NCBI GenBank assembly: GCA_013368315.1
Contig: JAACJM010000060.1
Location: 62,001-126,000 of the forward strand
DNA from: Tetrapyrgos nigripes
Taxonomy: Eukaryota > Basidiomycota > Agaricomycetes > Agaricales > Campanellaceae
DNA: 64,000 bases
Direction: 5' to 3'
The notes below the pieces were generated by a model. That model ran no database searches, was not told where the DNA came from, and saw only the letters and a list, made by a program, of their open reading frames with translations. Position 1 is the stretch's first letter. Every line of letters starts with the position of its first letter. Shown here in pieces: positions 11,601 through 23,400 of the stretch. A program made the translations under genes and the position numbers.

Positions 11601-14600
11601 TGAAACGTTCCGGACGTCTTTCTCGTTATGTCCCAGGAAGAGTGTTGCTGATGAAGGAGAATCAGGGGAGGACATCAAGAAGCTGGTGTCGTACTGGTGG
11701 GATGTACTGATTGATGGCAATGTGGGTGGAATTGCGGCAAAATTCCAGAGGTGATTTTCAGATTGATATATGCGTTACAGTAACTGACTGGTACTGTTTT
11801 GTAGGATTGAGCAATTCATGTCACTTTCCTTGGCTGCAGAGCCGAGACGAAGAGGACTCTACGAGCCGCATCATTCTGCCAAATCTCCAAATAACCCACC
11901 CGTATATACGTCCCTCATTCCACTTCTTTTCCCGGAACCGCTCCCTACCATTTGTATCATTGACCGAAATTCGATATTACGAGGTCGTTTGGACAGTGAT
12001 ACTACCGACATACAACATCTTCGCGCTGTTGACGGTCATCTGCGTCCCGAGGCACAACAATCGTCCTCTTCTAATCCCTTAGGGAATGGAGCAACGTTCA
12101 TCCCAGTATATAATGGTGATCTGTTACTTGCCGCTCAGAATCCGGTAATGGATTCTGTACCCAATTCACGACCTTCCTCGCTAGTACGCTCGAGGCCTCC
12201 AAGCTCTGTGATTGATGATCCTCTCGAGGGCAAGAGCGAAAAACCTGTAGGCAGGACACCATCAATTCGTGTCAAGCCTGGTACTTCGGCAGGGTTGGAT
12301 CGCAAGTCTAGTTTGGCGAAGAGGAACTCTTTACCGTCATTATCGAGACGTCAGCCCGTTATCGTATCCGAAACGTCTTCAGAGCCTCCTCTTCGTGTGA
12401 TCATCCAAGCAGGGACTGCTGAGAAGCTGGTTGAGGTACTCGTGCACGGCCTTCCCAGTATGGTAGTCTCGGTTTCTGACGATAATGGAGAGATGTCTTT
12501 GAAGGAAGGGAGGAATAGGGAACTTTTGCTTGACCACAAAGAGTTTTCCAAAATATGGTGGAATGTGTACCGTAGCTTCTTAACGCCCATAATCTTCTTC
12601 GAGGTGAGCCTGACATCCTGCTAGCGACGTAATGTACTGACTGTCTTTTTGCGACAGCTGCTCAGAAAAGTATATCTCAGAGTTCAGACACCCTCGACTG
12701 CGATATCCGTTGAAGATTATCTCAAATGCATCTCTTCTCGGACAGCAGTTCTCGAAACACTGAAGACCTGGCTATCTAAAGGCGGCGGTGCCCAAGATAT
12801 GTTGGATGACGTCCAACTTCTTCAAGCGCTACGGACTTTCCTGGACAGTTCTTCCGACCACTTCATCCCCGTTACTCACAATCTCAACGAATCAAGCGTC
12901 AAACAAGCTTGGGACGCATTGAATGACGCCCGGAAACTGCTCAAGAGGAACGTTCACAGCTACGCCATGCGACCTCCCATATCGAGGACTGCTCCGTTTA
13001 CCAGGCAGGCTCTGACTGCTTCAGACTCTCGAGTGCGCAATCTGAGTAGTAGAGAGCCTCCAGATATGGATAGGCTGAGTGTAGAAGAGTTCGTTGACAA
13101 CCTTGACGGGATGGCATTTGCGGCGTTTAACAACGTCAACGAAGAGGTAAGTTTTCTAGCGATTCAATATGACTCTGTTCTGACTATATTGTTTTTTCAA
13201 GGATCTATATGCTACTTGCGATTACCTGGAAGTCCAAAGCGCGGACCGCACCGGATGGTTCCCAACTCGAGATCCTCCCTCAGTGGAAGAAATGATCGAG
13301 ATACAAACGATCTACTCGCATCTCTTGGAGGTTGAGCCCTCGCCTTTGATCTCCGAACTATCACCAGAATCCCTTTATCGTGTCTTACCCCCTGGCGTCC
13401 GCAGTTGTCTCAGAGCCCACATCATTGTCCGAAAATGGCTCATTTCCAAAATCGTAGCTCTCAGAATAGGTCTACGAGCGCGTCAGAACCGTATGGAATA
13501 TCTTCTTCGGGTTATCGAGGTGTCTCGCCTGCGGAATAACGAGATAGCTTCTTCAGGTGAATTGGCAACCACGCACTGTGTCAGGTCATTTGTCGAGTCT
13601 GTCATAACTTCGGCGGTTCTGAGTCCTGAAAGTCGGTTATATCAGCGGGCATGGCACAATGTTGCTGTGACCAGGGGCTGTCAGATGGACTCACTTGCTG
13701 CTCTCCTTGAGCGTCCTGCGAAGAAGTCAGCGTCGTCTAAAGAGCCTTTGACGATTGATCTGGGCTGGCTCTTTGAAAGGCTGTTGGATGTGATCTCTAT
13801 GCCTGACATGGTGGAATCTACTACCCAAGAAGGACAGAATCTCGTCAACTTTGACAAGCGGCGGTAAGTCACTCTTTGGTCGACACATGGTCTCATTAAC
13901 TAATCAGTCTGCTCAGGAACCTCTGCAACTTTATTTCCAATGCTCCTTCACTTCTATCCCGGCGACTTGCACGACAAGAAGACATCAACCGATGCGGGTT
14001 TGAACGACTGTACAACATTGATAGAGAAGTTCACGCCTTTCCCTTTGATTTCCGTTCCATCAAGGATGAAGCGTCCCGAGAGGCTATGGCTAGCAGTGCA
14101 GGTGCACCTCCTCCACCAAAGAAGATGGTACGTCCCTTCCAGAAGCTTGTCACCGCGCAAATGGACAAGAATCGCCGGGACAAAAACATGCGTTCTCGTC
14201 TTCAGAAGGAAAAGCACAACGAGCAGGCGAGGAACGAGAAGCGAGAGGAAATGCTGAACAGGGCTATGCGAGGAGGTAGGAGACCCTCGTCAACTACCGC
14301 CAAACACCGTAACAAGAAGAGTGTTTCTGCCTTGTTCCATTTCATGCGACCTCTTTCTACAGCTTTCGGTGCTGAGACTACACCGGCTTTGAAGAGGACG
14401 GCCTCTGAGCTCGACTTCGTTGCTTCTGGCAAACCTTCATTGGTTCTGAACTTGACCGACTCGCGAGTTTCTCAATTCATCAATAACGACCGGTCGTATA
14501 CATTCCAACTCGACACCGAGGACGGAGGACATTATCTGCTGCAAGCTCTCTCCAAGCGCGAGATGACTAAATGGATAGAAACTCTTACCAAGGTGTCCAA

Positions 14601-15767
14601 CACAGCAGCCAAGCGACGGTTGACGTACATGGGTTCACCCAAACCTCAAGTGGCCGATCACATTCAAGCACAACCAGCCACGGCTACTCGAGATCCTACT
14701 GCCGGTTTGTGTTCATCTTTTTGAATTGTTTAATGATTTTAACTCTTCTTCACCAGTGTTTGGGGTTGAGCTAGAGTTCCTGCTGGAACGCGAGTACGGA
14801 GACCCTCCACCACCTGGGTCTATTCCCTCAGCACTTCGATGTTGCATCGCTGAAGTCGAAACTCGTGGTTTGACAGAACAAGGAATCTGTGAGTATCTCT
14901 CGTGCAATGTGCTGATATCGTATCTAACTTCCTTATCAGACCGAATGGCAGGTGCAGCCTCTGACATCAACTCGCTGAAGGATGCTTTCAACCAGGGTAA
15001 GTGCTATGGTCTCGTTGTGTCTCTGGGCAATATTGACATTCATCTTTTACTCTTCAGGTCGTAATCCTATCTCTGAGGCTACATATATTCACGCTGTTTG
15101 CGACCTTATCAAGAGCTGGTTCCGTGTTCTTCCCGAGCCAATCTTCCCTCCCTTCATGTATCATGAGTTCATCGACTCAACCAGTACGTCTCATCCCTTC
15201 AGTGACGAGGTCTGTCCAATACTTATACCCCATTGTAGAATCGGAGAACCTCGATGACCGCATCAGCAATCTGCGAAAACTCGTTCATCGTCTTCCCCAG
15301 GCAAACTTTGATGTTCTAAAACGCATAATGGAACATCTTGACACGTTAGTCGTATCAATTGCCCTACTTTTTTACCGCTGCTCACCCTTGACCCTCATTC
15401 AGAGTGACAGACTTTGAGGAACACAACCAAATGACAGCAGAGGGCTTATCGATTGTATGGAGTCCAAACCTTTTGCGAGCGCCTCAGAATGACTTCTTCA
15501 TGGCACTGTCCAACATGCCTCATTCTCACAAGCTAGTGAAGACAATGATAACTCATGTAAGAGCGGTTTCATGATCCTCACAAGTGCTTTTTCCTAATTT
15601 GTTACCCGTGTTTCCAGTTCCATGTTATCTTTGACGAGTCAGACCCCGAGGCAGAAGCTGACCCAGAGGAAGACCTGGATACACCGATAGAGGAAGAAGA
15701 AGGCGAAGATGACGACTCGTTACCTTTTGTTCCCGATCCCGAAGCTATTGACTCTGACCGAACATGA
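8602..15767 (+). CDS. BEM2: BEM2-like protein: PH, RasGEF-type and RhoGAP domains, about 2123 aa, 13 exons
   Basis: A large cortical signalling protein that should stimulate GTP hydrolysis by a Rho-type GTPase and act in bud/hyphal polarity, as yeast Bem2 does. Exons: 8602-8882, 9008-9555, 9671-11750, 11805-12603, 12658-13146, 13202-13863, 13917-14704, 14757-14888, 14940-14996, 15058-15183, 15239-15344, 15403-15556, 15618-15767; all phases join. Order: Ser/Pro-rich N-terminus; PH-like segment near residue 320 (KAWKPFKLELKGSKLYFY); RasGEF-like region about 675-1000 (SWIRVGEICRVSGDGCSW); a RasGEF_N-like region about 1155-1290; a second RasGEF-type region about 1375-1620; PH about 1700-1840; RhoGAP about 1883-2080 with the arginine finger in GIYRMAG. 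Bem2 of yeast has similar length and order. One joint is uncertain: the frame changes near 9610, solved here by an intron 9556-9670; a one-base error in the T run at about 9612 would also do it. Confidence 0.88.
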
Positions 15768-16365
15768 AGACGTACTTAATGCATTGATACCCTTGACGTA
15801 TTTTACCCGTACCCTCTGGTGATCCAGATTCCTTCTTTGTTACCAGGCTTAGTTTATGTAGACCACTTTGCTGCGTGCTCTCCTGATTTTGATCCCGACT
15901 CTTCACTGCCATCACTCCCCACTCAAGTCACGATTTTGCTATAGGTGTATACTAGATTTTGACTCATTCACTGACAGTCTTTCCTTCCTCACTTTCTCTC
16001 ACTCCTTCCTTCCCTTCCTTCTTTTTCTTCTTTCTTTTCAGGGACTTCTTGTGGCTTCGTCGTCAGACTCATAGCATTATTAGTAGCAATGGACCTTACC
16101 TAGTCTTTTAGATATTACTATCACCTCAACTACTTACTTTGCGTCTTCTCCATCATGGTGTTTTATTAGCTCACTTTATGTTGCAATAAATGCTTTGCAC
16201 CGTAATTGTATCTTCCTGTCTCGTCGTACCGGTTTCAGATAGTACTTGGACCAAGTTGCGCATTGACAGTGTTTTCAAAAATGGAAATGCCACTGGGCCA
16301 CTAGCGCTTTGACTTGGGTTTAATAACCCGGCTCATTGCAACAATGGACCGCACTCATTGGCGCT
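15768..16365. other. Intergenic 600 bp, pyrimidine-rich
   Basis: The 3' region of the BEM2-like gene and the promoter of the next gene. It has a long C/T-rich tract at about 15975-16040, common near transcription starts in fungi. An open stretch at 15868-16074 is low complexity and is not supported as coding. Confidence 0.5.
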
Positions 16366-17596
16366 ATGCCTTCACTCTCCAAGTCCCTCAATGCTCTATA
16401 CTCTCCCAGAAATCCCCGTAAAGACACTCTACCACGCAGAAGACGGTCGAGTTGTGCACGACGGAGACCATACGACAAAAGGAACTCGGACGATAGCTGT
16501 TGGTACTTGGTCCCTTTATTCCTACGGGAAGAAGCACCACGAAGTCGTTATCGATCGCGAAAGACGAAGGAAACCTCTCGGACATTGGAACAGGAAACCT
16601 ACAATTCTACACTAGTCCCAACCCCGAGCTCGTCAGGCTCTCAGATCCCAGAAACCTTTTCAGGAGACGATGTCAAGCGTCTACTCACATTGCTCAATTC
16701 CCACATCTCCTTTTTCGCATCACAGGTCGTCTTGGCCGAGGCCCAAGAGTCTGAAGTTACCGAAACTGAAGAATTACAACTGGACATTAGGAAGGCATGC
16801 CAGGACATGGAAGAGATTTTAGGAAGTGTCTCGTTGTATATTTGCTTGGGTAAAGGGAAGACCAGTGCAGAGGAGTACCAGTTTGTGATACAACATGCGT
16901 TACAGGCTCTTCTGTCGGGGTGGTGTGCTAGGATTATTGAGACGTGGTCTTGGTCGAGCAAGCTTGATGGGAATTTGAAGGATATGTACGACGGGTTGAA
17001 GGCGACGAGTGAGCGCATCTTCCATCCCTCTCATTTTCTCATGGTGCCAGATCATTTACTGTCTACTAGGGTCCCAAGCAACGCTCTCAAAATGGCGATC
17101 TGTCACACGAACTCAGTGCAATTCAGACCGGGACAGCGAAGCATATTCCAAGCTTGTCAAGCGCGCAAGCAACTCGGTGGTGGCTTTTGTTACCCTGATT
17201 CGTCCAGAGCGGCCAGTGTATTCTGGTTGGCAAGACTGGATAGCTGAAAGGGTCTCTTCCATTCTGCAAAAGGCGTCTCAGATCCGTGAAATCATTGGGG
17301 AGAAGATTACTTCGACGGACTACGAGGTTATCCATCCGTGCTACGGAGAAGTCTGGGATGACAAATTGATGTTGGGTGTTTCGGTCTCTGAAAACAGCGC
17401 TGGAGAACGGCAGAAACATACCGAGGGAACGACAGGCGACATGAAAGCTGCTTCGCCCAAGCCGGTATTCTGCGGATCTCAGTTGGGTCTTCGACAGATT
17501 GACCAAATCATCTCAGACTCCGACATTTTCAGGCAATCCAACGTCGTCATGAAGGCCAATGTTCTCCTCATAGCCGACGTCACTCATATCGAGTAG
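16366..17596 (+). CDS. Paralogue 2 of the SGADV-domain family, 389 aa, two exons
   Basis: Exons 16366-17008 and 17070-17596, with a 61 nt intron; the joint gives LKAT-RSQATLSKWR, which lines up with LRQT-EHQIISGKWR of the next gene. The conserved part starts with FSGDDVKRLLTLLNSHISF at about residue 105. An alpha-helical region follows (LQALLSGWCARIIETWSW; the next gene has LQALLLDFCVKLISSWSL), and a C-terminal part contains GWQDWIAERVSSILQKASQI. Unlike paralogues 1 and 3 it has no coiled coil; the first 100 residues are basic and of uncertain frame, as a second frame there (16388-16615) also looks coding. The N-terminus and start are therefore weak. Function unknown. It stands head-to-tail with paralogue 3, which suggests tandem duplication. 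Confidence 0.75.
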
Positions 17597-17950
17597 TTTA
17601 CTGTCGGTCATTCGTCTTGATGTTGGATGTTTTGAACCCTGTATCTATGTAATGGGATATCTATATATTACATCTATTGCGCCGTACAAATATGGATGTC
17701 TCTAACTTCAAGCCTAAAACAGTGGACATGTCCGTTTGATGGGTTTTATAGGATGTTCGCCTGATAACAATCGTTTTGAAAACACGTGTAGAGATGGCAC
17801 CAAAGAATTCGCACGCCGCTCCCTTGTATTCACCGTTCCCCAAGAATGGCTATTTGTTCGTTGACCTTGACCCTTGAACCCAAGAAGGTAAGAAACACCA
17901 AGGACCCAAATGCAAAAAAAGCAGTCTACGCTTTGACATACCGCGACCTG

Positions 17951-17958
17951 TATATAAG
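17951..17958 (+). promoter_or_regulatory. TATA box of paralogue 3
   Basis: TATATAAG lies 113 nt before the ATG at 18071. An earlier ATG at 17976 is too close to be in most transcripts and leads only to a short frame, which supports 18071 as the start. The rest of 17597-18070 shows no other feature. Confidence 0.55.
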
Positions 17959-18070
17959 TTGACCTCGTTAGAGCAATGTCCTACCATTACCAACCTCCCA
18001 ATCACTTTTTTACTCACCTTGCCTGCCGCTCTACACCGACTCCAACCCAACCACACCACGTTACCATCCC

Positions 18071-19872
18071 ATGTTGTGCACTATCAGATTAAACCCAGTC
18101 AGGTGGCTTCCTGCTCAAGGTCGCTTCGGTTTGACCAGGTTTAGTAACACCAAGACAGAAGACTTACTACTAGGCCTAGCTGCTGGTCGAAACAATGAAG
18201 ACTCCGACAGCTGGAGTTCAAGTTGGTGCAGCTGCGAGGATCATGACGTTCGCATATGCGACCCAGTCTTTTCCGGGTTCACTATTCGTGGAGATGATTC
18301 TTCTATGCATGACCTGGACATGCATATGAACCTCGATGCTACTCCTAGCGAGCCCTCGTCTCGTCTTCCTCTTCGCCCTCGCAATCTCCCCGAAGACTCT
18401 GCTCAAGTGGACACCGGGGATCCCGTCAGTGACGTCCATTGCGCTGGCGCTACGGCCACTTCAGAAGATCCTCGTTCTCGTCCCGGCAAACACGACCAAA
18501 AGTCCAGCACTAGACAAAGCCGCCAAAACAGGCCCCAGCGTTCCTCACGAACCGAAACCGACATCTCTGAAGCGCAGAAACAGCAGGTCGAGGACTTGCA
18601 ACGCCGTCTAGATTCTGACCGTTGTCTTCACGAGAGGATAGAACAAGAGCTGCGGGTCCAGATAGAAGAGTATTTGATACATATCCACGCGCTTGAGCAG
18701 GAAGGGCAGAAACTGTCCTTGCAACTCGAGAAATCTGAAGAAGTTCAGGCCAGACTTCAGAATGAAAAGCGTCAACTTACCGGAGAGTCGGCACACTATC
18801 AAGGCCTCAAAGAACGTCTTCAGAAACAGGTGGAGCAATTAAACCGGGAAAACAGTCATAGTCATTCCTTCAAGACGCAGTTGGCGAGCAGCGAAAAGGA
18901 TAGGAAGAACTTGGAAGAGATTCTCGCTATGAAATCGGCGGAATTGCAGAGCGCACAGGCTTTTCTCCGCATGAACGACAATATTTCAGGAGCCGATGTT
19001 ATAAGGATTGTCAAGAGGTTGAACCAAGAGATTGGGGCTCTTGCGGCGCAGATTGTTGCCTCTGAGGAGATGTTTGAAGAGACGGCTGAAGGAGATGTCA
19101 GAGGACGGGACAGGAATGAGGAGCTCGGTTACATTACCGGAGTGCTGGGAAAAGAGGCTCTCAAGTATCTTGACTCGACGAAGGGAGAGGAGATAAACGA
19201 GTTGGCCGCGCAGTGTACTTTGCAAGCCTTGCTCCTAGACTTCTGCGTTAAACTCATCTCAAGCTGGTCGTTGCAGACAGACATTGATGTGGTGTTGAAG
19301 AGTATGTATGCTAAGTTGCGGCAGACTGGTGAGTTCTCCATTTACCGAGCAGATGACGCACATTTACTCACTTCGTTTTTTGTCCCTTTCCAGAACACCA
19401 AATCATATCAGGAAAATGGAGAGCTCTGACCTATGCTCTCTGCAGAACCGACGTCTTCGGCGGACAAGCCGACAACGATGTGGTTATCGCACGCCTCACT
19501 GACCTCGTCACTGTGTTCCTAGAACGCTTGATTGCTCCCGAGCCCGAAAAGAAATACAAGGTCAATGACAAGCAACGATCCTGGATGACTACAAAGGTGT
19601 CTTTCATCCTCGAGCTGGCCTCACAAATCAGCAAGGTCATCAACGAAGACGTTATTTCCACCAACTTTGAAGTCTTCTGCGCGCGTCCGTGCGAAAAGCT
19701 CGATGCTGAGATGATGAAGAATGACGTCGGCAGGCAGTCCGATTTACGAGGCAAGGATGGTCAGGTCTTTTGCACGACTGAGATGGGACTTCGAGAGGTC
19801 ACGGTCTGCGAACAACCGGCCATGGTTCTCTTGAAGGTAAAGATCATGCCTGATTTCGAGTTGAGGGTCTGA
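18071..19872 (+). CDS. Paralogue 3 of the SGADV-domain family: coiled-coil protein, 578 aa, two exons
   Basis: Exons 18071-19328 and 19394-19872; the 65 nt intron joins in phase (QT-E-HQIISGKWR). Residues about 1-155 are acidic and low complexity. About 155-300 form a long coiled coil (QQQVEDLQRRLDS onward, then LQLEKSEEVQARLQNEK). At about 300 the conserved segment starts: FLRMNDNISGADVIRIVKRL followed by LNQEIGALAAQIVAS, matching paralogue 1. The C-terminal half, with LTDLVTVFLERLIAP, matches paralogue 2 in order and spacing. Paralogue 1 probably has this C-terminal part outside the window. No known domain name can be given. The first 40 residues (before SNTKTEDLL) are less certain. Confidence 0.82.
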
Positions 19873-20436
19873 TTACTAGAGTAGAATTTACAACGTACCA
19901 TGAGCCCAAATTACGAACACCTGTAGCATAGTGCTTAGTCTAGATTCTTGTATTTGAAGAGTTCTGCCATTGGTAGCAAATCGTTTGCAAAAAATGTATG
20001 CCTCTTTGCGTGTAAAATGTTGTTCTATGAAAGCCTCTCAGAGAAGGAAGAGTGTTTGTCCATGGTCGCGGTAGGGCAATCCAGATGGGGGACTACTGCA
20101 GCTGGCAGTGGTAGGTGTGGACGAAGTTACTATTACTTCCCGGGCCGGAAATTTTAGAAATTTTAGAAAACTCCGCTCACGAGCCTAGAATCAGAGTTTC
20201 TTCCTTTCTTCTCTTCAGTTTCTTACTTTTGGGCTACCTATAGCCAAGATGCTCATAAACTCAAAGTGAGTCTATATCTAAATCTCGATAAATAGACTGT
20301 CCGAATCAATGTATGCTACAGTCTGGGTCTTTTAATTCACCACTCTCCAAGTTCCCTACGGTTTTCAGAACCGGATCCTTTCATACGTTTTCTTTGGTGG
20401 AAAAAACTGATGATTCGCCCGGGCATTACTTGACTC
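19873..20436. other. Intergenic 560 bp
   Basis: Convergent 3' ends of paralogue 3 (plus) and the split small-protein gene (minus). A short repeat aaattttag occurs twice at about 20149-20168. Nothing else supported. Confidence 0.5.
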
Positions 20437-23400
20437 TCAATTGCGACAGACTGGGCCAGGACCGAACTTGTGGTTCAACGGCACCATGCAACTACGAAAA
20501 CATTTAAAATTGGGTAATTATGCTCACAGGTCATGAAGAGCTCACCCATTTGACCCTTTGGGTGCAAGGTTCACGCAGCAAATTTCACCTTGTGGACACT
20601 GTGAAGATGATATCCAGTGAGCATGATTTTAGTAGTATGCCTTCAACTAGGGTTCCAAAAGTCCGGTTCAGTCCGGTTCAGCAACAAATTTTTTGAACGC
20701 CGGACTGAACTTGGCGTCCGGTTCTCAAATTTTCCGAACTTTGGACTGGACTTCAAGTTCAGTGAACTTCGGTCCAGTTCAAGTTCAAGCAAAGTTCGGA
20801 CGCGTCCGAACCCCTTTCTCGCCCGATATGGCCGAAAACTCTTGTAAACGGCAGCTACGATAGATACATGAAATAATAGATACTTACTGTAAAATAGTGG
20901 CAATATTATCAACTAGATTCCTCTCCCTCAGATCCACTGTCCTCGTCCTCTTCAAAATAATATTCTTCCAAAGCTTTTTGAAGGTCCTTTACATGCTCAG
21001 AAGCTTGTTGATGAGCGGAAATATGTCCGTTGCAGTAAGCAGCTTTGAGAGTCTGAATGGCTGCAAACATTTCCGGTTTCAACCTATTGCGGCACTTGTG
21101 ATCAGTGAGGCCTGCGCTTGAGAATGCTCTCTCTGACGGTGCTGCAGAGCCCTGGATGGCCAGATAATCACGCGCCATGCGTGAAAGTGTCGGATAAGTA
21201 TCTTGATGATGCTTTGATTGACTCAAAATTAGAACCTCGTTGTGAACAGATTGATTGGAAAACTTACACCCCACCACCAAATGACATCAAATTCATTTAC
21301 TTTACCGTCTTCCCGTTGTGGCTGAGGCTCGAGTGGGCTTTCTAGATAAAGTCGTAGTTCTGTTCGAGGATCAGAACTTATAGCTGCATCGGCACGCAGC
21401 CTGTCTTGAATAGCGGCCATCATCCAGCTATGGCCAAATCCACTACCAGTATTAGCTGTAGGGTATGCATATTAGTGTTTGATTACAGATATTCTGATAA
21501 CAGACATACTTTGAGCACTTGAGGATGAGGGATTAGAAGGAGTGCCTTGTTGCGGCTGAATGTAATACTTGTCGAACTAATGATCAGAAGTTAACTATAG
21601 ATCACTCATGTAAAAATAAATTTCACTTGCCTCATGCTCCAATGCGGCCATTCCGACCTGAACCCAATCCCTATGCCATTTTCCTGAGACATATGCAAGT
21701 TTGATTGTTGGATTCAGAACTGAAATATCATGAGCATCCATAAAGATTATAATGAGATGCCAAATTAAACAGACCAAGAGTAATAAAATATGCAGGGCTA
21801 TCGTCAACTTTATTGTACCACTTATCAATATTTTCAATCCCTCTGAGCAGTGCTGACTTGACAGGCAAGAATCGAGTGTTCTCAGACATTGCAACCCACA
21901 TTGAACGCATATACTCCAAAGTGGGTATAGTTTTTGAGAGTGTAGGATGGCGAGAGCTGGAGAATGACTGAGTTGCTTGAGCAGGGAGCTATACCAACGA
22001 CATTTCATGAGATATAATTATATTTCACATCTCTACCTACGTACCGACAACACCTCATGAACTATTTTGAGGTGATCCCAATCAACACAACTCATGCGGT
22101 AGTCAAGATAGGACTTGTTCTTCAATTTCGGAACACTTTCATTGTCATCGGCAGTTTGCGTAAAAAGAATAATTGCCTAAGTTGAACAAGTGAATACCTT
22201 CTCTCTGAAGAAACGGAGAGATTGCATACCTTTTCAAGAACAATTACTCTATCCAACGCATCATGCAGAGAAGCCCATCGGGTACGAATCCAGAGTCTCA
22301 ATTCAAGAGGCCAATTATTCGTTGAGATACAGCATTTTCTGAAATATGCACGAGCCTGAGGAGAAGCACGTATCTGTACCCAAACGTCAATGCAAAGCAA
22401 ATACGATGCAAAGAAAACATACCTGTCTGATTAGGGCCAAAACCTTTCCAACTACATCACCTGGCGCAAACTCATTGATTTCATCCAGATCTTCGTTTTC
22501 GTTATCCTCAGGTTGCTCTGGATCTGGGACAGCGATATTACTAGTAGATGTTGGGGTAATTCCCTTGGTGAAAGCCCCAGCAGCTAGATGAACGCAGTGC
22601 TCCATACACCTAAGATCATGTCAATATACATCCATAAATGAAATCTGAAAAGCAAGTCACCGAATGCGGCGCTCAGAAGCGTTCCAGAATTCAATGTCAT
22701 CGGAATCCAGTATGCCACCTTCATCAGCCTGGTTGAGAGTGGTGGCAATGCTTCTCACAGTGGTATCATTGTTCGATGCGTTGTCTGCAGTTTGCCAGCC
22801 CAGCTGGTATATAAATACAAGTGAGAATGAATGATACAAACACAGGATCAACAGAAACTCACCTTGTTACGATCAATTCCAAACTTCTCAAAGGCTTTCA
22901 TCAAGACAGCTGCCTGATTGGCACCAGAATGATGTCCAAAGAATGGAGCAAATTCTAGTTGCTCGCATTCAAGTGTCCAATCATTAGGATGATCCTCTGG
23001 TGCCCAAATATAATGCGCCGTAATAGACATATATGGATCGCAAGGATCAGATGTCCACAAGTCAAAGGTGGTTGAAACCTTACCCGGAACACTCTATAGT
23101 TCGTTGTAGGGTCTGTGAATAGCCCGTAAAAAATAAACATAAAATTCCTTACAGCTATCTTTGCCTTGATTATCTTGATGACAGATTCTGCGCGTTGCAG
23201 AATCTCGTTTCGGAGAGTCATGTCGCAGATGAAATCCTTATCTCTTATGGCTGGCCGACAAAACTGTAAGAGATGCCGAAATGCTGGGCGAGTAACAAAA
23301 CGCAACACCTGTTTGTTATCAAATTTAAGAAGTCAGCTTCAAATTATTGGTAAGATAGTTAGCATACCTTATCCTCGAGAACTACAAGCTCCACAATGTA

